Below are positions 1 to 6,229 of a stretch of DNA of 7,173 nt, piece after piece (the stretch's first letter is position 1; every line of letters starts with the position of its first letter). The notes beneath the pieces are model-generated. The model searched no databases. It saw nothing but the letters and a program-made list of their open reading frames with translations, and had not been told where the DNA came from. The position numbers and the translations under genes were made by a program. Source of the stretch: an uncultured Ignavibacteriota bacterium (lineage in GTDB: Bacteria > Bacteroidota > Ignavibacteria > Tepidaquicellales > Tepidaquicellaceae); contig CALKAJ010000270.1 in the NCBI GenBank assembly GCA_937983305.1, positions 1 through 7,173 on the forward strand. Reading direction: 5' to 3'.

Positions 1-357
1 CCTTATATTCTGCATTTAATCAGGGTAATGCAAAACGGGAAAAACGAAATTGAAAAAATATGCGGTGTATTACACGATTTGGTGGAAGATACAAACTGGA
101 CATTTAAAGAACTTGAAAAAGAAGGGTTCTCAAAAGAAATAATTGAAGTGTTAAAATTAGTAACCAAAGAATCCGACAATGAAGATTATGATAACTTTAT
201 CCAAAGAGTAATGAAAAACAAAACAGCCATATCTGTTAAGCTAAATGATTTAAGAGACAATATGGACATTACAAGAATAAATAAGCTTACAAATTCAGAC
301 CTAAAGCGATTGAATAAATATTTGAAAGCCTACAGACTATTAATGGAGAATTATTGA
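1..357 (+). CDS. HD-domain (RelA/SpoT hydrolase-like) phosphohydrolase, 5' truncated by window edge
   Basis: The reading frame is open from base 1, so the true start lies outside the window; 118 residues are visible. All four expected metal ligands of the RSH-type HD hydrolase domain can be read: His5 in PYILHLIRV, His25-Asp26 in VLHDLVEDT, and Asp83 in VKLNDLRDN. The catalytic Glu29-Asp30 pair is also present. By family knowledge such proteins are Mn-dependent hydrolases that remove the 3'-pyrophosphate of (p)ppGpp or act on related nucleotides. No synthetase domain follows, since the gene stops at 357, so it resembles a small stand-alone alarmone hydrolase. The usual HP after YxxH is HL here. 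An internal Met at base 28 would drop His5 and is therefore not a likely start. The gene converges on the minus-strand gene ending at 374 with a 16-base gap. The family is quite sure; the exact substrate is not. Confidence 0.85.
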   Translation, partial: PYILHLIRVMQNGKNEIEKICGVLHDLVEDTNWTFKELEKEGFSKEIIEVLKLVTKESDNEDYDNFIQRVMKNKTAISVKLNDLRDNMDITRINKLTNSDLKRLNKYLKAYRLLMENY

Positions 358-373
358 AACATACAGAGAAAAC

Positions 374-1030
374 CTAATGTTTATTTTCAATGAATGACAA
401 CACTGAAATAACCGAATGATTTAAAAACTTAGCTCTGGAAAGTTCTATTTGCCTGAATTCAATAATCTCATTTGAAATGTGAATTGGTTCGGTGTTATAG
501 TCTTCTGACTCCTGCTCTTGAACCATTTCAATAACATTGTTTTCTGTTTTATTAATAAAACTTTTATGAATATTAACAGCAATATAATCCCCAAGATATT
601 TATCCAAAATATCAATTAGAATTGGCTGGTTATTCCAATGTTCCAATATAAAAGGAAATCCGATAATTGAATTATCATTGCAAATTTCGTCATCATCAGC
701 TGCCATTTCAACAAAAGGACTGATAACATTTACTCTTGCAAATTTTTCATTTTCAATTTCTTTTATTTCCGTGTTTATATAAACAATAAAAGGATGTATT
801 GTTTTTTGAATATTACCGTAAAAATCTGTGTATTCGGATTTAACTGACCAGATTTGATGTTTTTGAAGTGATTTTAGTAACTTTTCAGCTATGTTTATAG
901 ATTTTTCAATATCAGAATCTGTAAAAAGTTGATTTAATCTTTTCAAATTATCCTGCGTATTCCTGAAATTTTCATTTCTTTCGGTACCGGTGAGTTGACT
1001 ATTTTTAAGAAATTTATTTATTGGATTCAT
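374..1030 (-). CDS. Uncharacterised acidic 218-residue protein, downstream partner of the sigma-like gene
   Basis: I do not recognise this family. The protein is soluble-looking, with no signal peptide or membrane segment. The first ~60 residues look helical and charged. The best candidate motifs are SPFVEMAADDDEI (about 104-116) and GFPFILEHWNNQPIL (about 124-138), which have the aromatic and acidic look of a conserved core. The tail from about 165 is Glu-rich (MVQEQESEDYNTEP). It starts 24 bases after the stop of the sigma-like gene on the same strand, so the two are probably one transcript. No clear Shine-Dalgarno is seen before the ATG at 1030. By position it could be a partner, antagonist or target of the sigma-like protein, but nothing in the sequence shows which. 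Base composition is AT-rich like the neighbour. The gene is well supported by length and operon context; its function is unknown. Confidence 0.8.
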   Translation of the reverse strand: MNPINKFLKNSQLTGTERNENFRNTQDNLKRLNQLFTDSDIEKSINIAEKLLKSLQKHQIWSVKSEYTDFYGNIQKTIHPFIVYINTEIKEIENEKFARVNVISPFVEMAADDDEICNDNSIIGFPFILEHWNNQPILIDILDKYLGDYIAVNIHKSFINKTENNVIEMVQEQESEDYNTEPIHISNEIIEFRQIELSRAKFLNHSVISVLSFIENKH

Positions 1031-1054
1031 ATTGGTTTTATTATTTATAAACCG

Positions 1055-2008
1055 CTATTTTGTCATTTTGTCCAATTCCGATGATAAATATTTGAGAAAG
1101 TTAATTCCGTCATTTTCATCTTCGGGTATGTATGATTGAAAAATATTTTCTTTGAATGATTTTATTTTTAAATGTAGAGTACTTTTAGGGATATTAAATT
1201 CAGTAGAAAGCTCTGAAAGTGATAAGTCACGATGACTTTGGAAGAGATATATATTAAGTAATTTTGCATCTGTCTTGGAAAGATCTTTTAAAATCGAATT
1301 AACAGCATTTTTAAATTTATTGGAATCAAGATTTTCGATTGTTGACAAAGTATCATATAAATCAGCGGTATCAGTTTTAAAAGATGTTTGGTCAAATAGT
1401 TCAAATACAAGGCTTGCCAATAATTTTTCTTCAACAGGGGAGTCAATGAAATTAATAATATCTTCAATTGCAGTTTTTACGTGAGATTTATAATGTTTAA
1501 TTGATGGTGTCAGAGGTATTTTTGAAACGTATTTATATTTATCCTTTATTTCATCAGTTGATAAAATATCTTTATAATTAAAATCTTTGTTGAAAATATA
1601 TTTAGTACCTTTATAATTTTTTTGTTCGAAATCCGATTTAATTAAATCACTTACTATTTTTTTACATACAGCATAGCTAAGTCCTTTTTCGTTCTGATAT
1701 TTTTTAGTCTTTTCGGCAATAAATGAAATTAAAACTTGAGTTACATAGTAAGAAATATAATTATCCGGGACTTTGTAAATATTTTTAAATTTACCCTTTA
1801 TTAATGCCCATTCCAGAAACTGATGAGTTAATTCCATTATATCATCCTCTGACCATCTTGGCGAATTAGAAATAGAGCCTTCAATTAAAGATGATTTTTG
1901 CCAATTAAATATATTTATATAAAATTTAACCGAAGAAAGTAATTCATTGTAACCATTATTAGAAAGATTACCTTCGATTAGAGTAATAATATTTTCGGGT
2001 CTAAACAT
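1055..2008 (-). CDS. Sigma-70-like transcription factor, diverged
   Basis: The 317-residue protein has two blocks that match the layout of an ECF-like sigma factor. Residues about 52-102 (WSEDDIMELTHQFLEW, then NYISYYVTQVLISFIAEKTKK) follow the pattern of region 2, the part that binds core polymerase and the -10 element. Residues about 238-290 follow region 4: ILKDLSKTDAKLLNIYLF, then a helix-turn-helix LSLSELSTEFNIPKSTLHLKI at about 262-282. The ~135 residues between them are Lys/Asp/Tyr-rich and unlike any standard linker, so the protein is much longer than usual ECF factors of about 160-200 residues. The role in promoter recognition is inferred; it could also be a sigma-derived DNA-binding regulator that no longer drives transcription. 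Its ATG sits inside the end of a small upstream frame (ATGTTTAG overlap, 2001-2008), which suggests coupled translation. The 218-residue gene follows 24 bases downstream. Confidence 0.65.
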   Translation of the reverse strand: MFRPENIITLIEGNLSNNGYNELLSSVKFYINIFNWQKSSLIEGSISNSPRWSEDDIMELTHQFLEWALIKGKFKNIYKVPDNYISYYVTQVLISFIAEKTKKYQNEKGLSYAVCKKIVSDLIKSDFEQKNYKGTKYIFNKDFNYKDILSTDEIKDKYKYVSKIPLTPSIKHYKSHVKTAIEDIINFIDSPVEEKLLASLVFELFDQTSFKTDTADLYDTLSTIENLDSNKFKNAVNSILKDLSKTDAKLLNIYLFQSHRDLSLSELSTEFNIPKSTLHLKIKSFKENIFQSYIPEDENDGINFLKYLSSELDKMTK

Positions 2009-2262
2009 CTATGCTATTGCAAATTTTAATTTGAAGTTTAAAAGCTTTCAATTGTTCATCATTTAATTCTGAAACTCCGTTCCATCCTCTCTTCAACTTT
2101 ATAATATCTTCTATTGAATATGACATCCATAAATCAATTAAAAAATCAAGGTACTCTTTTCCACTTTATATAACAAATCTAATAAGGTATTTAGCAATTC
2201 TTTGGTCTAATTTGTTTCCCTTTAAATTTGAATCTTATGAAGCTTTTTATTAAATTTAGCAT
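2001..2262 (-). pseudogene. Broken small gene overlapping the sigma-like start
   Basis: On the minus strand the frame ending at TAG 2001-2003 is open up to a TAA at 2166-2168 and reads KEYLDFLIDLW, then from an ATG at 2126 MSYSIEDIIKLKRGWNG and onward, 41 residues from that ATG. Protein-like sequence continues upstream in other frames. ATG 2262 begins MLNLIKSFIRFKFKG before a stop at 2191. Either GNKLDQRIAKYLIRFVI (same frame as the 3' part, ended by the TAA) or KELLNTLLDLLYKVE (third frame) then leads into KEYLDFLIDLW. One indel plus one nonsense change, or two missing As in A-runs, would give a single protein of about 87 residues. I therefore read it as a decayed gene or one hit by indel errors. 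The 8-base overlap with the sigma-like gene fits an original three-gene unit. A real 41-residue product from 2126 is also possible. The family is not recognised. Confidence 0.45.
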
Positions 2263-2352
2263 TAACGAATCCTATATCCTCCGATTTTATTTTTTATCGG
2301 GGAAGATAAGCCGGTAAATCGCTATTACATTAAATAAATCAAAAAAAGCATA
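2009..2352. other. 344-base divergent intergenic region
   Basis: This stretch lies between the diverging starts of the sigma-like gene (minus) and the 414-residue gene (plus). It holds the remains of the small minus-strand gene (2001-2262), a possible plus-strand promoter (2201-2230) that overlaps those remains, and a short AT-loop hairpin (2281-2300). From about 2303 to 2352 I see only AT-rich leader for the plus gene, with no good Shine-Dalgarno. I see no tRNA, tandem repeat or insertion-sequence end. Confidence 0.6.
2201..2230 (+). promoter_or_regulatory. Candidate Bacteroidota-type promoter for the 414-residue gene
   Basis: TTTG at 2201-2204 and TAAATTTG at 2223-2230 are separated by 18 bases. 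These fit the -33 TTTG and -7 TAnnTTTG elements used by the primary sigma factor of Bacteroidota. Transcription would begin near 2236 and leave a leader of roughly 115 bases before the ATG at 2353. In DNA this AT-rich such a pair can arise by chance, and the pair lies antisense to the decayed small gene. Confidence 0.3.
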
Positions 2353-3597
2353 ATGAATCTCAAAAACATAACTGCACCTTATATTGATTCACTAAAGGAC
2401 ACTTGTATAAAATATCCGGAAGTCAATAACGTAAAAATCAAAAAACAATTGATATTGATTTTTGAATTGATGAGCTGTATAAAAGAACAAAGCGATGACG
2501 AATTTCGAAGCGTTTGGTTTTCTGTTGAACGCGGAAAAATTGAAGATTTTGGAGATTTCAATGAATATCTGGAAGATGGCGAAGTCAGAAATGAGAAAGA
2601 ATTTGTTGAATTGTGGCATTTTTATTATCCGGATGAAATAATTTGGTACAATTTCGCAGTAGCGAAATATTCAAATGTAAATTATTATTATATTGATTCA
2701 AAATTATTACTTCAGGTAAATTTGAATGAAAACGTCAGTGAAATATTCTATGATTTCCAATCGGAATTAACAGAATGTTTACTAAAACTTACACAAGATA
2801 CTATTAACTTAATTAAGAATAATATAGAAGAATACAATGGTTCAATTAAAGCAAACCTGCCTTATAAAAAACGTACAGGTCGAATCTTGAGAAGCGATTA
2901 TTGGTCTATTTTTCCGGATGAACTGCTTGATTTTATAAATGTAATTACACCTGAAGTTTCTGAAATTCTTAAAAAAGTCAAAGTTCAGTCAGAATCAAAA
3001 ACATTTAAACATTTACCAACATTTAACTCGGGTGACTTTTTCCGCTTTTGTGAAATTGGATACGATTCAAACAATTATTTTGAAAAATCAAATAAAGCGT
3101 TTAGTGCAAAAGAAAAATATTTGAAAATGGCAGATGGTCGTGATTGCGGACTTAGAATGTTAAATGAAAACTCAAATCAAGATTTCCTTAAGTGGTACGA
3201 AACCGAAAAAAATTGTGGCGGTCATCCGTGGGAGATATGCAGAGGCGGGAACTCAACACATATTTCGCTTTTCGTTTGTCTTGATGAGAATGGATGGTAC
3301 TTGCGATTAGAGGGGGATAGCGAATCAAGAGTAATAGAAACAATAAAAATGGCTGTAGCTTTTTACAAAAATCGAATACCATTTATTTTCGGAAAAGCAG
3401 AGGAAATATATAAAATGGCACACGGTATTGACAATATTGGTATTGTGCCTGAAACGGTTATACCTCGATATTGTCATGGCTTTTTCCCTGCCGAAGATAA
3501 AATTAATTACTTTATGAATCTGGGAACAGAAAGAAATCATGAAATTATTAAAAAAGCGTTTTGGTATCCCTTACCTGAATTGCAATTGGTAAAATAA
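2353..3597 (+). CDS. Uncharacterised 414-residue protein with a GGHPWEICRGGN C-terminal block
   Basis: No function is recognised. The protein is cytosolic-looking, with no signal peptide or membrane helix. Residues 1-215 are acidic and rich in aromatics (YSNVNYYYIDS, LWHFYYPDEIIWYNF). The C-terminal half looks like a conserved domain: YLKMADGRDCGLRML (256-270), GGHPWEICRGGNSTHISL (289-306), GWYLRLEG (314-321), then IGIVPETVIPRYCHGFFP (362-379) and FWYPLPELQLV near the end. From memory this string resembles an uncharacterised family found across Firmicutes and other bacteria; I cannot name it or its activity. His291, Trp293, Glu294, Cys296 and His303 are dense polar candidates for a functional site. 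The ATG is preceded by an A-rich leader (AAAAAAAGCATA) and no Shine-Dalgarno, which is common in Bacteroidota. It diverges from the sigma-like unit and converges on the transporter gene, so it appears to be transcribed alone. Confidence 0.85.
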   Translation: MNLKNITAPYIDSLKDTCIKYPEVNNVKIKKQLILIFELMSCIKEQSDDEFRSVWFSVERGKIEDFGDFNEYLEDGEVRNEKEFVELWHFYYPDEIIWYNFAVAKYSNVNYYYIDSKLLLQVNLNENVSEIFYDFQSELTECLLKLTQDTINLIKNNIEEYNGSIKANLPYKKRTGRILRSDYWSIFPDELLDFINVITPEVSEILKKVKVQSESKTFKHLPTFNSGDFFRFCEIGYDSNNYFEKSNKAFSAKEKYLKMADGRDCGLRMLNENSNQDFLKWYETEKNCGGHPWEICRGGNSTHISLFVCLDENGWYLRLEGDSESRVIETIKMAVAFYKNRIPFIFGKAEEIYKMAHGIDNIGIVPETVIPRYCHGFFPAEDKINYFMNLGTERNHEIIKKAFWYPLPELQLVK

Positions 3598-3604
3598 CTT
3601 TAAC

Positions 3605-3651
3605 GAAAGCATTCTTTCTCGATTAGCTTATAAACTTGATAAACTTTATAA
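3605..3651. terminator. Weak inverted repeats between convergent genes
   Basis: The 68-base gap between the converging stops holds GAAAG-CATT-CTTTC (3605-3618), a 5-bp hairpin, and TTATAAA...TTTATAA (3628-3634 with 3645-3651), a 7-bp AT-only inverted repeat with a 10-base loop. Inside the second lies a direct repeat of ATAAACTT. Neither has a proper T-tract on either strand, so termination is only a guess from the convergent layout. Confidence 0.25.
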
Positions 3652-3665
3652 CTTTAAAAAACTGA

Positions 3666-5042
3666 TTAATGTCCTGCTGATTTTCCTTTTGGAAAAGCAT
3701 TCCATATCTTTAGCGTAAACAGTATTCCTAATATTGCAAATGGTATTAAAAACACAGGCCAGTAATTCCAGTTCTTTGTAGTAATAAATCCAAGTGAAAG
3801 TGACTGCACTCCGGTTCCGAGATATACGAGTCCGTCTATCAAACCGACTGCTGTGCCTGCGGCTTTTCTGCCGCCAAAATCCATAGTTGCGGTTCCGCTT
3901 AACATTCCATGCGTTCCGATTACCGCTATGGAAATTATAATCACTGATATTCCTAAACCTGCAGGACTTACTCCTACTAAGAAATACATCGCAATGGTTG
4001 CAAGTAATATTGAACCGTAAAGTATTCCCGCAACAGGCGCTCTCTTTGAACCGAAAAATTTGTCCGACATCCAGCCCGCTAACATTCCGCCGGTTGCTCC
4101 TGCTAACATTAATAATAATCCCCAGTTATGTAACCAGAAATTCCACGATGCCGCCGTTGATGCAATTGCCGTTACTTGCTCTTTTGCGTATATCGGGAAC
4201 CAGTGCATAACTCCGTTTCTTAATACTCCGGTGCAAAATTCTATCAGCCCTACAAATATTATTACTTTGTTTGTGAAAATCTTTTTTATGATTTCCCAGA
4301 GATTAAACTTTGCGTCCATATCTCCCGATGATGCGTCGCCCGTATCAAAATCTTCGTATCCTGCCTGTCCCGGTCTGTCCCTTATTAAAAATATATCAAT
4401 CACAAACCAGATTATTAATATTATTGCCGGTATCCAGAACACAAGCCAGTATTGTGGATTCTGTGGATTAATATGCTCTGCAAAATTTACAATATACTGA
4501 CTCCAGTCAAACGCAAAATATAATCCTAACGAAATAAGTATTCCGAATATTCCTCCGAATACTCCTCTTTCTTTTACGTGAAACCATGATGCATTAACCT
4601 TTACAATCGCAACCGCTCCAAAACTCTGAAAATACATGTTCATTGAATATACTATCGAAAATACTAAGGTGAGGTTTAAATCCCATCCCAATTTTAAAAT
4701 CCCCAGTAAAAATACTCCCATTAATATATTCATAATCGCTGCTCCTCCGGCTCCCAGCAGTATTGACTGCTTTCCTCCAAACTTATCCGTTAAAGGTCCG
4801 TTTATTAAAAACGAAAATGCATATGTTATCGTACCTGCCGCAAAAATAATTCCGAAATCTTCCTTGGTCATTAAACTGCCTAATGCATTCTTTGAAACTG
4901 TTAAATTATATCTCGCCATATATAGAAATGCGTATGTCAGCCCTAATGGCAGCCAGTTTAGAATCCTTCTGATTTTATATTCTGATGAGTGAACGGGTTT
5001 GCCGTTCGTATCAAAACTGATGAGAGATTGTTTTTGGGTCAT
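3666..5042 (-). CDS. MFS transporter of the organophosphate:phosphate antiporter (GlpT/UhpT-like) family
   Basis: This is a 458-residue inner-membrane protein with about twelve hydrophobic segments in two halves, split by an acidic cytoplasmic loop (RDRPGQAGYEDFDTGD, about 221-236). The family is shown by LYMARYNLTVSKNAL near helix 1, the loop motif GPLTDKFGGKQ (82-92), LRNGVMHWFPIYAKE (274-288) and the late GGRKAAGTAVGLIDGLVYLG. Arg44 and Arg275 align by eye with the two phosphate-binding arginines of E. coli GlpT (Arg45 and Arg269), so exchange of a phosphorylated organic compound for phosphate is the likely activity. The substrate (glycerol-3-phosphate, hexose phosphate or other) cannot be read. 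The length is typical for the family. It is the last gene of the minus-strand operon, starting 10 bases after the cupin stop. No glp or uhp regulator is adjacent. Confidence 0.88.
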   Translation of the reverse strand: MTQKQSLISFDTNGKPVHSSEYKIRRILNWLPLGLTYAFLYMARYNLTVSKNALGSLMTKEDFGIIFAAGTITYAFSFLINGPLTDKFGGKQSILLGAGGAAIMNILMGVFLLGILKLGWDLNLTLVFSIVYSMNMYFQSFGAVAIVKVNASWFHVKERGVFGGIFGILISLGLYFAFDWSQYIVNFAEHINPQNPQYWLVFWIPAIILIIWFVIDIFLIRDRPGQAGYEDFDTGDASSGDMDAKFNLWEIIKKIFTNKVIIFVGLIEFCTGVLRNGVMHWFPIYAKEQVTAIASTAASWNFWLHNWGLLLMLAGATGGMLAGWMSDKFFGSKRAPVAGILYGSILLATIAMYFLVGVSPAGLGISVIIISIAVIGTHGMLSGTATMDFGGRKAAGTAVGLIDGLVYLGTGVQSLSLGFITTKNWNYWPVFLIPFAILGILFTLKIWNAFPKGKSAGH

Positions 5043-5052
5043 AATTTATTAT

Positions 5053-5412
5053 TTATTTATAATGTATTGCAAGCCAGATACATTCGGGCTTCTGGCTTGT
5101 GAATTCAACTCTGTGTTTTGTACCTGCCGGTATGAAAAGATAATCTCCTTTCAGAATATTATACTCTTCGCCCGTGATAAATTTTATTTTTGATTCTCCC
5201 TGTAACAGCAAGACCCATTCGTTGAAATTTTCTTCGAGCCATTCATCATTTGCAGTTGCCTGTCCGTTAGATGTAATCCTTTCAATAATTAGATTGTCAG
5301 TGTCGTATAATCTGTGAAATATCTCAGGAGAAGTTTTATCCAAAGGGAATTGTGATTCCATTAAGAAATTTCCGGATTTTTTGAGGTTATTCTTTGCGAG
5401 CATAGATACCAA
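5053..5412 (-). CDS. Small single-domain cupin protein
   Basis: The protein is at most 119 residues with one cupin barrel. Motif 1 is NEWVLLLQGESKIKF (64-78) and motif 2 is GDYLFIPAGTKHRVEF (89-104), with the PAGTKH turn and His100. Before them LIIERITSNGQATANDEW is typical of a widespread group of stand-alone cupins of unknown substrate. The position before Glu65, often His in this group, is Asn64, so the metal site may be reduced or different. The start is uncertain: ATG 5412 overlaps the end of prmA by 26 bases and ATG 5403 by 17 bases. ATG 5361 lies closer to the core but would lose the NFLMESQFPLD segment that resembles the usual N-terminus. I favour 5412 or 5403. Translation is probably coupled to prmA. 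The transporter follows 10 bases after. Function is unknown beyond small-molecule or metal binding. Confidence 0.82.
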   Translation of the reverse strand: MVSMLAKNNLKKSGNFLMESQFPLDKTSPEIFHRLYDTDNLIIERITSNGQATANDEWLEENFNEWVLLLQGESKIKFITGEEYNILKGDYLFIPAGTKHRVEFTSQKPECIWLAIHYK

Positions 5413-6223
5413 GCCATTCTGCTTTTTTGTAAACTTCTTTTACGGAAAATCCGGAAGCACTTAATACCTCAAGTACTCTTTCGGTTTCGCTTACTAAAAC
5501 TCCTGATATGAAAATCTTTCCGTCGGGTTTTAATTTCCCATAAATATACCTGATATTGTTTTCTATTACACTTCTGATAATATTTGCACAAATAACATCG
5601 AAATTTTCTTCGGAAATATCTTTTATATTTTTCCGGTATAAAGTTACCTTTTCGCTGACTCCGTTTACTTTGAAGTACTCAATAGAATTATCGATTGCGT
5701 CGTTGTCGGTATCAATTGCTATTGCTTTCTCCATTCCCATCTTGATTCCCGCAATTGTCAGTACTCCGGTTCCCGAGCCGAAATCAAGCATATATTTGTC
5801 GTCTTTATCAATGAAGTCACACATCAATTCAAGAACAAGTTGAGTTGTTTCGTTATGTCCTGTTCCAAAAGACATTTTGGGGTCTATCTCAATTTTTATT
5901 TCAACGTCTTTGACATTATCTTTTTGCCATGAAGGGAAAACTGCGATTTTCTCTCTAATGTAAACCGGTTCTATATTTGTTTCCCATTCACGATTCCAGT
6001 TCCTGTCTTCAAACTTCTTGATTTGTATTGAATCCGGATTTAATATATTGCCAAGTTCTGTTTTTAAGTTTTCGATTTCACCGGTTCTGTTTTCTTCAAC
6101 ATATACAATTAAATAATTCTCTTCCTCAAGTATTGTATCAAAACCCAGCAAATAAAGTTTATTATATACTTCGTCCGTCAATTCACTGCTTACGGGGATT
6201 TTTATTTCTATATAAGATTTCAT
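5387..6223 (-). CDS. prmA: Ribosomal protein L11 methyltransferase
   Basis: PrmA uses S-adenosylmethionine to methylate lysines and the N-terminus of ribosomal protein L11 in the cytosol. The 278-residue length is normal for the family. An N-terminal substrate-recognition domain spans about 1-90 and the Rossmann-fold methyltransferase follows. Visible motifs are FGTGHNETT (119-127, family signature), LDFGSGTGVLTIAGIKMG (146-163, SAM-binding glycine loop), the acidic residue Asp171 in AIDTDNDAI that should hold the ribose, and CANII (212-216), matching the VANIL motif at the active site. NREWETNIEPV (77-87) is also typical. The gene begins 6 bases after the folD stop, and its end is overlapped by the cupin gene, so it lies inside an operon. 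PrmA is dispensable in E. coli, so its place here is housekeeping but not essential. Confidence 0.95.
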   Translation of the reverse strand: MKSYIEIKIPVSSELTDEVYNKLYLLGFDTILEEENYLIVYVEENRTGEIENLKTELGNILNPDSIQIKKFEDRNWNREWETNIEPVYIREKIAVFPSWQKDNVKDVEIKIEIDPKMSFGTGHNETTQLVLELMCDFIDKDDKYMLDFGSGTGVLTIAGIKMGMEKAIAIDTDNDAIDNSIEYFKVNGVSEKVTLYRKNIKDISEENFDVICANIIRSVIENNIRYIYGKLKPDGKIFISGVLVSETERVLEVLSASGFSVKEVYKKAEWLGIYARKE

Positions 6224-6229
6224 TGCTGT

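Noticed and set aside
1275..1484. Open frame of 69 codons on the + strand
   Set aside because: It is antisense to the sigma-like gene across its region-4 approach and has no coding signal of its own.
374..2262. RNA-guided transcription unit (nuclease-dead Cas12f-like protein with a sigma factor)
   Set aside because: The sigma-like gene invites the comparison, but no Cas12-like protein, repeat array or guide-RNA-like structure is present in the window.
3628..3645. Direct repeat ATAAACTT x2 as an attachment site or CRISPR-like repeat
   Set aside because: Two 8-base AT-rich copies back to back are expected by chance in this composition, and no integrase or further copies are seen.
3628..3651. 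Rho-independent terminator at the convergent junction
   Set aside because: Only listed at low confidence: the stem is all A/T and no T-tract follows on either strand.
4060..4500. Open frame of 146 codons on the + strand
   Set aside because: It lies wholly antisense to the well-supported transporter gene and its translation has no domain-like pattern.
4636..4992. Open frame of 118 codons on the + strand
   Set aside because: It is an antisense shadow of the transporter's N-terminal half, Pro- and Ile-rich as expected from reversed membrane-helix codons.
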